Position numbers and translations under genes: made by a program. From Flavobacterium panici (GTDB lineage Bacteria; Bacteroidota; Bacteroidia; Flavobacteriales; Flavobacteriaceae), in assembly GCF_903819335.1 (NCBI RefSeq), contig NZ_CAIJDE010000055.1, forward strand, positions 1 through 64,000: a stretch of 64,000 nt of DNA, in the 5' to 3' direction. This document shows, one piece after another, positions 17,547-25,999 of the stretch (positions are counted from its first letter, which is position 1; every line of letters begins with the position of its first letter). The notes under the pieces are model-generated. The model was given only the letters and a program-made list of their open reading frames with translations, searched no databases and had not been told where the DNA came from.

Positions 17547-17983
17547 GTGTTTCTTTTTTCAGTCGGCAAAGATAAGTTAATTTCAGGGAAATTTAATTAA
17601 TTAGATAATTTGTCCATTATAAAATTGAGTTAATTCAAAAACAAAACTTCTAACCACATTATGTATAACATTTAACTTCTATTGGGCGTTCCCTTCGGTC
17701 GGGCTATCCGCTATATCTTTTGTTCCAGAAAAACTCATTGTTAATTAAGCCCAAACATTTGTCACAAAAGGATGTCGCTTCTATCCCTAACGCAAAAAAG
17801 ACGTGACCGTTACACGAGAAATTTTTAAATTTGAATAGTATTAAAAATTCTTTGAAGAACAAAAAATTCAACATTGTCAGGCTGAGGAAAGTCGAAGCGC
17901 TCACAAAGCAGAGCCATCAAACAAAAAACAAAACCTGTTTAAAGCCATGAAAACCCGTTTGCCATTAACTCAAACAAAATAAA
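17547..17983. other. Intergenic region with structured element and repeat fragments
   Basis: 437 bp between divergent tgt and the YdjC-type gene. It contains copy 2 of the structured element (17684-17793) and, near 17876-17900, a degraded GTCAGGCTGAGGAAAGTCGAAGC fragment related to the 26-bp arm at 42164. The last ~60 bp before 17984 hold no clear promoter consensus. Confidence 0.6.
17684..17793 (-). repeat. Structured intergenic element, copy 2
   Basis: Read on the minus strand it runs GCGTTAGGGATAGAAGCG, then ACATCC, stem TTTTGT, a long loop, ACAAAAGAT, then AGCGGATAGCCCG and GGGAACGCCC. The order matches copy 1 at 153-234. The inner stem (ATCTTTTGT at 17715-17723 with ACAAAAGGAT at 17764-17773, one bulged base) differs in sequence from copy 1 but keeps pairing. 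Outer ends GCGTT (17686-17690) and AACGC (17789-17793) also pair. Confidence 0.65.
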
Positions 17984-18844
17984 ATGAATTTAGCTCAAAA
18001 ACTTGGATATCCTGAAAACTCAAAACTATTAATCATTCATGCGGATGATGCCGGATTATCACATTCAGAAAATCAGGCAACGATTAAAGCACTTCAAAAC
18101 GGATCTGTAAACTCATATAGTATAATGGTACCTTGCCCGTGGTTTTATGAAATGGCAGTATTTGCGAAAAACAATCCAAATTATGATTGCGGAATACATT
18201 TGACATTAACTTGCGAATGGGAAAATTATAAATTCGGACCTGTTCTTCCAGTTTCTGAAGTTCCGAGTTTAGTCGATCAAAACGGTTATTTTTATAAAAC
18301 CAGAAAGGATTTTAAAGAAAATGCAAAACCTTCTGAAATCAAAAAAGAACTAATCGCCCAAATTGAAAAAGCTTTGCAATTTGGTATTCAGCCTACACAT
18401 CTTGACTCGCATATGTGCAGTGTTGGCGTAACTCCAGAAATTTTAGAGATTTATAAAGAACTCGGAAAAACATACAATTTACCTGTTTTCATCAATAAAG
18501 ATTTTGTAGAATCCATTAGTTTATCTGATGAAAAATATGATTTTGAAAATACTCTTTTAGCAGACAATCTTTTAATTGGATATTATAATGATTTCGAAAA
18601 AGGAGAACTTAAAAAATCTTACGAAAAAGCTTTAGACAGTATTACTACAGGATTTAATGTTTTCTTGCTTCATCCTGCTTTTGATGATTTTGAAATGCAG
18701 GGTATTACTGTAAATCATCCCAATTTTGGTTCAGAATGGCGTCAAATTGATTTTGATTATTTTACAAGCGATGAATGCAAAACGAAATTAAAAGAAAACG
18801 GAATTCAATTAATTACCTGGAAAGAGATAGGACCAATTATATAA
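17984..18844 (+). CDS. YdjC/ChbG-type carbohydrate deacetylase
   Basis: 286 residues. IIHADDAGLSHSEN (D21-D22) gives the metal-binding DD motif, GIHLTLTCEW and PTHLDSHM the metal/substrate histidines, and FLLHPAFDD the C-terminal His motif. The family deacetylates N-acetylated oligosaccharides such as chitobiose. No signal peptide, so cytoplasmic. It stands alone. Confidence 0.85.
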   Translation: MNLAQKLGYPENSKLLIIHADDAGLSHSENQATIKALQNGSVNSYSIMVPCPWFYEMAVFAKNNPNYDCGIHLTLTCEWENYKFGPVLPVSEVPSLVDQNGYFYKTRKDFKENAKPSEIKKELIAQIEKALQFGIQPTHLDSHMCSVGVTPEILEIYKELGKTYNLPVFINKDFVESISLSDEKYDFENTLLADNLLIGYYNDFEKGELKKSYEKALDSITTGFNVFLLHPAFDDFEMQGITVNHPNFGSEWRQIDFDYFTSDECKTKLKENGIQLITWKEIGPII

Positions 18845-18973
18845 TTTGTCAATTTAGATAATGAGGTAATTTTCTATTTTAATGTGAATATTACAATATC
18901 CTGTTATTAAAAGTATAAGAAGCAAAAATCATTGATTTCATAACTTTATAAAAAATATTAAAATAAAGAAATC

Positions 18974-19276
18974 ATGATAAACTCAGAAGAAAAATTAGAT
19001 CAAATCAGGGATGAACAAATTGAAAGAAATCTGGAAAACCTGGATTATCCGGCAAATGAAGATATTTACAATCAGGAAGATAAATTAGAAGATATTGACC
19101 CGGAAGGCATTTCTGGCGAAAGAATCATTAATCAGGACAATCATGAATGGAAACAAAATAGTGATAAACTTGGAAATGATCTTGATGTTCCGGGTTCTGA
19201 ACTTGATGATGATCAGGAAGAAATAGGTTCAGAAGACGAAGAAAATAATTTCTACAGCGAGGGCGATAATAATTAG
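18974..19276 (+). CDS. Acidic hydrophilic protein
   Basis: 100 residues, rich in Asp, Glu and Asn, with no Cys and no hydrophobic stretch; probably disordered. No family recognised. It has its own terminator. Similar in character to the protein at 60863. Both could be stress-type small proteins, but nothing in the sequence proves that. Confidence 0.65.
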   Translation: MINSEEKLDQIRDEQIERNLENLDYPANEDIYNQEDKLEDIDPEGISGERIINQDNHEWKQNSDKLGNDLDVPGSELDDDQEEIGSEDEENNFYSEGDNN

Positions 19277-19298
19277 CTTTATATCGTTCGATTATTCC

Positions 19299-19323
19299 AA
19301 AAGCTCCTTAAGGGGCTTTTTTT
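19299..19323 (+). terminator. Terminator after the acidic protein gene
   Basis: AAAAGCTCC and GGGGCTTTT form a 9-bp stem (one G-T pair) around TTAA, followed by T residues. Confidence 0.85.
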
Positions 19324-19458
19324 GTTTAGCAAATTACTGGAAATCATAACATCTAAAATGTGGAATTTAAAAATTCTAAACCAAATTGGCTTTTTTTTTA
19401 AGATTAATAAAAAAAGAAACAGAATTTAACAATTGTGATAAACTAAAGCAGAAAATCA

Positions 19459-19490
19459 TTTGTCTCCCCGCAAAATAACGATTACTTTTG
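19459..19490 (+). promoter_or_regulatory. Promoter of the transketolase operon
   Basis: TTTG (19459-19462) and TACTTTTG (19483-19490) with 20 bp between: an exact match to the Bacteroidota consensus, 26 bp before the start codon. Confidence 0.7.
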
Positions 19491-19515
19491 CAACAGTTTA
19501 ACTTTTACATATAAA

Positions 19516-20364
19516 ATGAAGCCTAACACACAACAATTAAGCGATTTAACGATCCAAGTAAGAAGAGATATTCTTAGAATGGTACATGCTGTAAACTCTG
19601 GCCACCCAGGTGGATCACTAGGTTGTACTGAATTTTTGGTTACACTATACCAAAATATTATGGACCGCAAAGAAGGTTTTGATATGAACGGAATTGGAGA
19701 AGATCTATTCTTCCTTTCTAATGGGCATATTTCTCCAGTTTTTTATAGCGTATTAGCACGTAGCGGTTATTTCCCTGTTTCAGAACTTGCAACTTTCAGA
19801 TTATTAAACTCACGTTTACAAGGACACCCTACAACTCACGAAGGGTTACCTGGAGTTCGTATAGCTTCTGGTTCATTAGGACAAGGTTTATCTGTAGCTC
19901 TTGGAGCAGCTCAAGCTAAAAAATTAAATGGAGACAATCATTTAATTTATTCTTTACACGGAGATGGAGAATTACAAGAAGGTCAAAACTGGGAAGCTAT
20001 CATGTATGCTTCTGCTAAAAAAGTAGACAACATAATTTCGACAATTGACCTTAACGGAAAACAAATTGATGGTACAACTGACGAAGTTTTACCAATGGGA
20101 AGTATCCGTGCTAAATTTGAAGCTTTTGGCTGGGATGTTCTCGATATCGAAAAAGGAAACGACATTGATGCAATTCTTGCAGGTTTAAATGATGCAAAAT
20201 CAAGAACAGGAAAAGGTAAACCAGTTTGCATTTTACTACATACTGAAATGGGTAATGGTGTTGATTTTATGATGCACACTCATGCATGGCATGGTAAAGC
20301 ACCAAACAACGACCAGTTAGCAGGTGCTTTAGGTCAAAACATCTCAACTTTAGCAGACTATTAA
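19516..20364 (+). CDS. Transketolase, N-terminal (TPP-binding) subunit
   Basis: 282 residues corresponding to the pyrophosphate half of transketolase: NSGHPGGSLGCTEF, the HGDGELQEGQNWE thiamine diphosphate/Mg motif and the LHTEMGNGVDFM end. Works with the subunit encoded 74 bp downstream in the pentose phosphate pathway. Split transketolases are usual in Bacteroidota. Confidence 0.93.
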   Translation: MKPNTQQLSDLTIQVRRDILRMVHAVNSGHPGGSLGCTEFLVTLYQNIMDRKEGFDMNGIGEDLFFLSNGHISPVFYSVLARSGYFPVSELATFRLLNSRLQGHPTTHEGLPGVRIASGSLGQGLSVALGAAQAKKLNGDNHLIYSLHGDGELQEGQNWEAIMYASAKKVDNIISTIDLNGKQIDGTTDEVLPMGSIRAKFEAFGWDVLDIEKGNDIDAILAGLNDAKSRTGKGKPVCILLHTEMGNGVDFMMHTHAWHGKAPNNDQLAGALGQNISTLADY

Positions 20365-20370
20365 AAACCA

Positions 20371-20428
20371 GCTTTAAGCTTTAAGCAGTATGCTTTATGC
20401 CTATTGCCTACAGCCTATTGCGTACAGC
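20371..20428. repeat. Eight-unit 7-bp degenerate tandem repeat
   Basis: The segment divides exactly into 7-bp words that all start with GC: GCTTTAA, GCTTTAA, GCAGTAT, GCTTTAT, GCCTATT, GCCTACA, GCCTATT, GCGTACA, then GC. It lies between the two transketolase genes and ends 10 bp before the second ATG, so it must be part of the mRNA. Confidence 0.85.
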
Positions 20429-20438
20429 AAAATATAAA

Positions 20439-21392
20439 ATGAAAAAATACGAAAATACAGGAAGTAAAGATACTCGTTCTGGTTTTGGAGCGGGAATGAC
20501 TGAACTAGGTCAAAAAAATGAAAATGTAGTAGCACTTTGCGCAGATTTAATTGGATCATTAAAATTTGACGATTTCAAGAAAAATCACCCGGAGCGTTTT
20601 TTCCAAATTGGTATTGCAGAAGCAAACATGATTGGTATCGCTGCAGGTTTAACAATTGGAGGAAAAATTCCATTTACTGGAACTTTCGCTAACTTTTCAA
20701 CAGGAAGAGTTTACGACCAAATTCGTCAATCTGTTGCTTATTCAGACAAAAACGTAAAAATCTGTGCTTCTCACGCTGGTTTAACATTAGGAGAAGATGG
20801 TGCAACGCACCAAATCTTAGAAGATATCGGATTAATGAAAATGTTACCAGGAATGACTGTAATCAATACTTGCGATTACAATCAAACTAAAGCTGCAACA
20901 TTAGCATTAGCAGATCATCATGGTCCTGCTTATTTACGTTTCGGTCGTCCGGTTGTGCCTAACTTCACTCCTGCTGACGAGCCATTCGTAATTGGAAAAG
21001 CAATTTTATTAAACGAAGGAACTGATGTTACTATTATTGCAACAGGGCACTTAGTTTGGGAAGCTCTTATTGCTGCTGAAGCTCTTGAAGCAAAAGGAAT
21101 TTCTGCTGAAGTAATCAACATTCATACTATTAAACCACTTGACGAAGAAGCTATCCTTAAATCGGTTGCTAAAACAAGATGTGTAGTTACTGCTGAAGAG
21201 CACAACTACCTTGGAGGTTTAGGAGAAAGCGTTTCTGGAGTATTAGCTTTAAACAATCCAACTCCGCAAGAATTTGTAGCAGTACAAGATAGTTTTGGTG
21301 AATCTGGAACTCCAGAGCAATTAATGGAAAAATACAAATTAAACAATCAGGCTATTGTTGAAGCTGTAGAAAGAGCTATTAAAAGAAAATAA
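20439..21392 (+). CDS. Transketolase, C-terminal subunit
   Basis: 317 residues: the pyrimidine-binding half (GIAEANMIGIAAGLTIGGKIPF with the conserved Glu) followed by the C-terminal domain (VTAEEHNYLGGLG). I use the ATG at 20439 (MKKYENTGSKDTRSGFG). The frame is open upstream through the 7-bp repeat to an ATG-like position near 20397, but those residues are repeat-encoded. Confidence 0.93.
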   Translation: MKKYENTGSKDTRSGFGAGMTELGQKNENVVALCADLIGSLKFDDFKKNHPERFFQIGIAEANMIGIAAGLTIGGKIPFTGTFANFSTGRVYDQIRQSVAYSDKNVKICASHAGLTLGEDGATHQILEDIGLMKMLPGMTVINTCDYNQTKAATLALADHHGPAYLRFGRPVVPNFTPADEPFVIGKAILLNEGTDVTIIATGHLVWEALIAAEALEAKGISAEVINIHTIKPLDEEAILKSVAKTRCVVTAEEHNYLGGLGESVSGVLALNNPTPQEFVAVQDSFGESGTPEQLMEKYKLNNQAIVEAVERAIKRK

Positions 21393-21412
21393 TTTTTAGT
21401 TTCTTACTTTAT

Positions 21413-21448
21413 AAAAAAAACCTCGAAAGTGATTTCGAGGTTTTTTTT
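21413..21448. terminator. Bidirectional terminator between transketolase and FKBP genes
   Basis: AACCTCGAAA and TTTCGAGGTT form a perfect 10-bp stem with GTGA loop, flanked by A and T runs that extend the stem. Serves convergent genes on both strands. Confidence 0.9.
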
Positions 21449-21467
21449 ATGTCTTATGTTTTATTAT

Positions 21468-22604
21468 TTATTTCTTTTGATAAGGATATGTATTATCCAA
21501 ATGAATTCTTTTTCTTCCTGCAGCTGTATAATCTGCCGGTAAAAAACTTTTAGGATTATCAATTGATTCAGTTGGATCAGCAGGATTTTTAAGAGGACCA
21601 GTTGGTCTTCTAGGAATTCCTCGCGGCTCTGTTTCATCTGTATTTGGCGTACTTGGATTATCAATAACTGGATCCCAAGGATAATAGGTACTTGCTCCGT
21701 TAAACACTCCATTTACCCAGCCAATATGCTCAGTAGGTTTAGTGATTTCATAATAAGTAGAATAACCATCTCCATCATCATCAGTATCTACATAATCCGG
21801 AACACCATCTTTGTCTGTATCATCAGCCACCATCGTTGCTGGAGGAGTTGGATATCTTGCAGTATCTCTAAAATCATAAATATACCCATCTCCATTTAGA
21901 TCTTCCTGATAATCGAAAACACCGTCAAAATCATGATCTAATCTTTGAAGACTGAACAATTTAAAACTAAATACTAAAGGTGAATAAGCCGGAATAGCAT
22001 CTTGTCCTGACCCATAATATCCTAATCCAGAAGGCAAAAACATAACTCCTGCACCAAAATCTGAATACGTTATTGTTCCATCGGCAGCCGGAGCGCTAGG
22101 TGTACCTGTTTTAAACTGCGGGAAAATTTCGCCCCATCCATCAATTACAGATTGTGCTGCATACAAATACAATTCAAAACTTCTTCCCACACCATAAGAA
22201 GAATCAAATACGGTTCCGTTTAACAAACTTCCTGTATATGAAGCAAAAATCCTGTCTGAATTTAAAGGAGCCTCTCCAGAACCTTTATTTAAGGATAAGT
22301 AATATACTTTATAAGTAACATCGTGATTGTAAACATCTCTTGATTGCAAAGGATATACTGTTTGATTCATGATTGAAGTTTGTGTTCCTCCTGCCGGAAT
22401 TTTTTCAATCGTTATATCAAAATTAGCCGTTACTTCTTTTATATAATGAGTATTTAAATATTTAACAATAGAGTCATTGTCAGCTTTATATTGTTCTTTA
22501 TAATCTCTTAAAGGAACTGTTTCCGGGTCATCATGGTCTTTACTACAGGAAACTATAGCTATACCCGCAAGTAATAAAATAAAATAATATTTAAATTTAT
22601 TCAT
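21468..22604 (-). CDS. FKBP-type peptidyl-prolyl isomerase lipoprotein with Asp-rich repeats
   Basis: 378 residues. Lipoprotein signal with lipobox ending IVSC (Cys20). Residues about 95-235 match an FKBP domain (FASYTGSLLNGTVFDSS, then VIDGWGEIFPQFKTG and MFLPSGLGYYG). After it, about 237-280, come Asp-rich calcium-binding-type repeats (HDFDGVFDYQEDLNGDG and DTDKDGVPDYVDTDDDGDG), then a proline-rich tail. Related to the gliding-associated PPIase lipoproteins of flavobacteria, but I cannot say it is GldI. Acts in the envelope. Confidence 0.85.
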   Translation of the reverse strand: MNKFKYYFILLLAGIAIVSCSKDHDDPETVPLRDYKEQYKADNDSIVKYLNTHYIKEVTANFDITIEKIPAGGTQTSIMNQTVYPLQSRDVYNHDVTYKVYYLSLNKGSGEAPLNSDRIFASYTGSLLNGTVFDSSYGVGRSFELYLYAAQSVIDGWGEIFPQFKTGTPSAPAADGTITYSDFGAGVMFLPSGLGYYGSGQDAIPAYSPLVFSFKLFSLQRLDHDFDGVFDYQEDLNGDGYIYDFRDTARYPTPPATMVADDTDKDGVPDYVDTDDDGDGYSTYYEITKPTEHIGWVNGVFNGASTYYPWDPVIDNPSTPNTDETEPRGIPRRPTGPLKNPADPTESIDNPKSFLPADYTAAGRKRIHLDNTYPYQKK

Positions 22605-22683
22605 TATTGTTAATTTTTTAGGTGCGCAAGATACAATATTGATTTATTTTTGTAAAGAATTTAACTTGGATTTTAGAAAAATT

Positions 22684-23073
22684 ATGAGAATAGATAAATA
22701 CTTATGGTGCGTACGTTATTATAAGACCAGAAACATGGTAACTGAGGCTTGTAAAAAGAACCATGTTACGGTAAATGGGCAAGTTGCAAAACCATCTAAA
22801 GAAGTTTTTCCTACTGATAGAATTACTTTTAGAAAAGATCAAATTACACAAATTATAACCGTACTCGATATTCCGGAAAGTCGTGTGGGAGCTAAACTTG
22901 TTGACATTTACCGTAAGAATGAAACCCCTGCAGAAGCTTACGAACATTTAGAGTTATTAAAACTCTCCAAAGAACATTATCGTAAAGCCGGAACCGGAAG
23001 ACCGACTAAAAAAGACCGAAGAGATATTGATGATTATGGAAGCGATTTTATTGACGAGGAAGAAACGGAGTAA
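22684..23073 (+). CDS. S4-domain RNA-binding protein (Hsp15-like)
   Basis: 129 residues. MRIDKYLWCVRYYKTRN and VTVNGQVAKPSKEV are the S4 fold, as in Hsp15, which binds stalled 50S subunits. The tail has RPTKKDRRDIDD and is acidic at the end. I choose the ATG at 22684; 15 upstream residues are open but do not match the family. Confidence 0.88.
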   Translation: MRIDKYLWCVRYYKTRNMVTEACKKNHVTVNGQVAKPSKEVFPTDRITFRKDQITQIITVLDIPESRVGAKLVDIYRKNETPAEAYEHLELLKLSKEHYRKAGTGRPTKKDRRDIDDYGSDFIDEEETE

Positions 23074-23094
23074 ATTTCAAAACTTTATAAAAAC

Positions 23095-23222
23095 ACAAAA
23101 ATTCAAATTGCAAATCCCAAACACTCTAAAATCAAAAGCTCAACATTGGAATTTGGGATTTAAAAAATTTGGAATTTCCTTTATAAAAATTGGAATTTGG
23201 ATTTTTTATATTGGAATTTAAA
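23095..23222. repeat. AAATTCC/GGAATTT word repeat
   Basis: AAATTGC, AAATCCC and AAACACT words are followed, after 23145, by several copies of the complement (TTGGAATTTGGGATTT, TTTGGAATTT, TTGGAATTTGGATTTT, TTGGAATTT). It has the same vocabulary as the 34-bp palindrome at 44857-45007. It fills most of the gap before the phosphoribosyltransferase gene. Confidence 0.7.
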
Positions 23223-23249
23223 TTAGTTATATTAGCAAAAAAATAAATC

Positions 23250-23750
23250 ATGAGCAAAAACATCATCTTAAACAATCAGGAAATCGAACACAAAATAAAA
23301 CGTATCGCTTATCAAATTTACGAGACGTTTGTAGACGAAGAAGAAGTTGTAATTGCCGGAATTGCTTCCAGCGGTTCTGTTTTTGCTCAAAAAATTGCTG
23401 CGGTGTTAAGCGACATATCTACTCTGAAAATTTCTCTTTGCGAAGTACGAGTTGACAAACAAAATCCGCAGCTGCCTATTCAGACTTCTTTAACTGCAGA
23501 AGAATATTCTAATAAAGGATTGGTCTTGGTTGATGATGTCCTAAATTCAGGAACAACATTAATCTACGCTGTTCGTCATTTTCTGGACGTTCCGCTTAAA
23601 AAATTCAAAACTGCGGTACTTGTAGACCGAAATCACAAAAAATACCCTGTAAAAGCCGATTTTAAAGGAATATCTTTATCTACATCTTTATTAGAGCACG
23701 TTCAGGTTGTTTTTGATGAAAACGGAGACAATTACGCCTTCCTAAGCTAA
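23250..23750 (+). CDS. PyrR-like phosphoribosyltransferase
   Basis: 166 residues with the PRPP-binding loop LVLVDDVLNSGTTLIYAVRHF. The type I PRTase fold resembles PyrR/Upp-like proteins. No pyr genes are near, so a regulatory role in pyrimidine synthesis is uncertain. Its last 9 bases overlap the end of aroK on the other strand. Confidence 0.8.
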   Translation: MSKNIILNNQEIEHKIKRIAYQIYETFVDEEEVVIAGIASSGSVFAQKIAAVLSDISTLKISLCEVRVDKQNPQLPIQTSLTAEEYSNKGLVLVDDVLNSGTTLIYAVRHFLDVPLKKFKTAVLVDRNHKKYPVKADFKGISLSTSLLEHVQVVFDENGDNYAFLS

Positions 23751-24260
23751 GATTTCTAAAATATCATCAACTGTTTCATCGACGGTTTTATTATCTACCA
23801 CAACTTTGTGTTGTGCGTGATTGTAATAAAAACTTCTGTCGAATAAATGCTTTGCGATAAATTCTTTCATTTCTTCCTCATCCATATTCGCAATTAAAGG
23901 ACGTTTACTTTTATTGTGAACTAATCTATTATATAAAGTATCAATTGAAGCTTTTAAATAAATTGATACTAGATCTTCATTTTGCAATAATAAATGATTA
24001 TTTGCATAGCAAGGAGTTCCTCCGCCTAAACCAATAATGGTGTTTTCTGAAGATTGCAGCAATTCAAGAAACATTTCGTGTTCTAATTTTCTAAAATAAA
24101 TCTCTCCGTGTTGTTCGAAAATCTCATTTATGGACAGATTTGCTTTTTTTTCGATACATTTATCTAAATCTAAAAATGGAATATTTGTAATTTTTGAAAG
24201 GTTTTGGGCAATTGTTGACTTTCCGCAGCCCATATAACCTAATAAGACGATTTTTTTCAT
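23742..24260 (-). CDS. aroK: Shikimate kinase
   Basis: 172 residues. P-loop GYMGCGKSTIAQNL (about 7-20), substrate-binding DLDKCIE, IGLGGGTPC and the lid region NKSKRPLI. Phosphorylates shikimate in chorismate synthesis; normal length. Tail-to-tail overlap of 9 bp with the phosphoribosyltransferase gene. Confidence 0.95.
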   Translation of the reverse strand: MKKIVLLGYMGCGKSTIAQNLSKITNIPFLDLDKCIEKKANLSINEIFEQHGEIYFRKLEHEMFLELLQSSENTIIGLGGGTPCYANNHLLLQNEDLVSIYLKASIDTLYNRLVHNKSKRPLIANMDEEEMKEFIAKHLFDRSFYYNHAQHKVVVDNKTVDETVDDILEILA

Positions 24261-24331
24261 TCTAATAAAACACTATAAATTAGGGGATTGTAAATTTTGT
24301 TTAAAAAAAGACAAATTTATAATAAAATTGC

Positions 24332-24363
24332 TTGCAATTAATAAAATAAACTCCTTATATTTG
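24332..24363 (+). promoter_or_regulatory. Promoter of the tRNA cluster
   Basis: TTG (24332-24334) and TATATTTG (24356-24363), 21 bp apart. Transcription would start about 20 nt before the first tRNA. Confidence 0.6.
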
Positions 24364-24387
24364 CACCCGCATTCAAGAAACGAATAT

Positions 24388-24460
24388 GACTCGATAGCTC
24401 AGTCGGTAGAGCACATCACTTTTAATGATGGGGTCCTGGGTTCGAGCCCCAGTCGGGTCA
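24388..24460 (+). tRNA. tRNA-Lys (TTT), copy 1
   Basis: 73 nt without encoded CCA. Acceptor GACTCGA pairs with TCGGGTC (one G-T), D arm GCTCAGTCGGTAGAGC, anticodon loop CTTTTAA giving TTT, T arm CTGGG-TTCGAGC-CCCAG. Identical to copy 2, 40 bp downstream. Confidence 0.97.
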
Positions 24461-24500
24461 CAAAATTTGTGATTAACAAAATAAGTTTCTTGAAAGCAAT

Positions 24501-24573
24501 GACTCGATAGCTCAGTCGGTAGAGCACATCACTTTTAATGATGGGGTCCTGGGTTCGAGCCCCAGTCGGGTCA
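24501..24573 (+). tRNA. tRNA-Lys (TTT), copy 2
   Basis: Identical to copy 1 over all 73 nt. The spacer between the two carries no repeat of the flanks, so only the gene body is duplicated. Followed directly by the hairpin at 24575. Confidence 0.97.
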
Positions 24574-24574
24574 C

Positions 24575-24609
24575 AAAAAGGTCGAGTATTAATTTACTTG
24601 ACCTTTTTT
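24575..24609 (+). terminator. Terminator between tRNA-Lys and tRNA-Leu
   Basis: AAAAAGGTCGAGTA and TACTTGACCTTTTT form a 14-bp stem with one G-T pair and a T-run. It lies only 2 bp after tRNA-Lys copy 2 and 7 bp before tRNA-Leu, so tRNA-Leu would depend on read-through or processing unless it has its own promoter. Confidence 0.75.
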
Positions 24610-24616
24610 GCATTTA

Positions 24617-24699
24617 GGCCATGTGGAGAAACGGTAGACTCGCCATCTTGAGGGGGTGGTGCTCGCAAGGGCGTGAGGGTTCAAATCCCTCCATGGTCA
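24617..24699 (+). tRNA. tRNA-Leu (GAG)
   Basis: 83 nt, type II tRNA with a long variable arm (TGCTCGCAAGGGCG). Acceptor GGCCATG pairs with CATGGTC (one G-T). Anticodon stem CCATC/GGTGG around loop TTGAGGG gives GAG, reading CUC/CUU. CCA is not encoded. Confidence 0.95.
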
Positions 24700-24701
24700 C
24701 T

Positions 24702-24742
24702 AAAAAGCGGAAATCTTTATTTAAAAGGTTTCCGCTTTTTTA
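24702..24742 (+). terminator. Terminator after tRNA-Leu
   Basis: AAAAAGCGGAAA and TTTCCGCTTTTT form a perfect 12-bp stem with a T-run. Confidence 0.9.
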
Positions 24743-24853
24743 TTTTTACAAATAACCAATTCATATAATTATCCAGATATTGCTTTAAAAATCATTTATA
24801 TTTACAAAACTGTAATCTTGAAGACAATAATAATTAGTCGTAGAAATAAATTT

Positions 24854-25999
24854 ATGAAGCAAAAAATTTCACTATCCATTTTAACTGTTTTCATTTTATA
24901 CTCTTGTCAAAAAAATAATGACTCGCAATTAAGTAAAGATATAATTGGCGAGTGGACTTACATAAAAACAGAAGATCAAAGAAAACCAGACAAAAACTAT
25001 GGTATTAGGATATCACCACCCCCACCTTTTGGCAGTCACATACAGGGATATATTTTTTCAGAAAATAACTTATGCGAAAACAAATCCGGTTATTTCAAAA
25101 GAATTGAAGCAGTTGAAAGAGAAAATAGAAAGATTTTTTTCTTAGGAACTGAAACTAAATACAAAATTGTAAACGATAGTTTAAAAATTTTAGATTTAGT
25201 AACTAAGAATTGGGAAAATCAAAAAATAACTTCGATTATTGGAGACACATTAACAACAGAAATCAGTGACAGCATATTTACAAAATATGCAAGAACAAAA
25301 TATAAAATTGATCAAAATGAAAATTATGACAAAATTATAGTTTCTTCTTCTGGCTGCTATGGCTCTTGCCCTGTTTCAAACATAAGTATTGATGATAATG
25401 GTAATATCTTCTTTTATGGTCAATACTATAATATTCATAATGGTTTTTATAAATCCAAGATTGCCAAAGATGAATATCAAAAAATTCAAACTAATTTTAA
25501 AAAAACCAATATAATCAATCTTCAAAATAATTATAAAGGAAACTGGACTGATGACGAAACTGTTACTATTTCATTTATCAAAAACAATAAAATAATAAAA
25601 TCTGTTAGTGATTATGGAGAACAATCTCCAGCTGCGCTAATTTGGGCTTATACACCTGTTAGATATTTATATCAGCAAGTTAAATTGATTCCTTTAAAAG
25701 GAAAAAAACCTTTATCTGCATTATCAAGAGTAGGTTTTACAAAAGGTAATCAAATTTGCGACCTAGCAAAATCTGAGAGTTTTTATCTTTTCACAGAAAT
25801 ATATAAAGGTAAAGAAACAGCTTCTAAATTTGATAATAAATACAAGATTGAATTTTGGAATGATCAGAACAAAAAAGAAATAATATATACTGACGGCAGA
25901 TATTTTAAATGCGGAGATAAAATTATTGATATAGGATATAATTTTTTGACTGTAAATAATCTGTATGAGAAATTTAGACAGAAAGAGAAGTATGACTGA
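24854..25999 (+). CDS. Lipoprotein with DUF6438-like domain
   Basis: 381 residues from the ATG at 24854 (MKQKISLSILTVFILYSC, lipobox Cys18); the longer frame from TTG 24818 adds a charged stretch before the signal and is unlikely. Residues about 165-275 (CYGSCPVSNISIDDNGN, then GNWTDDETVTISF) look like the CxGxCP domain known as DUF6438. The N-terminal part (25-150) resembles a lipocalin-like sensor region. Function unknown. The stop overlaps the start of the broken gene downstream. Confidence 0.75.
   Translation: MKQKISLSILTVFILYSCQKNNDSQLSKDIIGEWTYIKTEDQRKPDKNYGIRISPPPPFGSHIQGYIFSENNLCENKSGYFKRIEAVERENRKIFFLGTETKYKIVNDSLKILDLVTKNWENQKITSIIGDTLTTEISDSIFTKYARTKYKIDQNENYDKIIVSSSGCYGSCPVSNISIDDNGNIFFYGQYYNIHNGFYKSKIAKDEYQKIQTNFKKTNIINLQNNYKGNWTDDETVTISFIKNNKIIKSVSDYGEQSPAALIWAYTPVRYLYQQVKLIPLKGKKPLSALSRVGFTKGNQICDLAKSESFYLFTEIYKGKETASKFDNKYKIEFWNDQNKKEIIYTDGRYFKCGDKIIDIGYNFLTVNNLYEKFRQKEKYD

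Noticed and set aside
24328..24510. 60-residue open frame over tRNA-Lys
   Set aside because: It runs through the tRNA gene; a chance frame.
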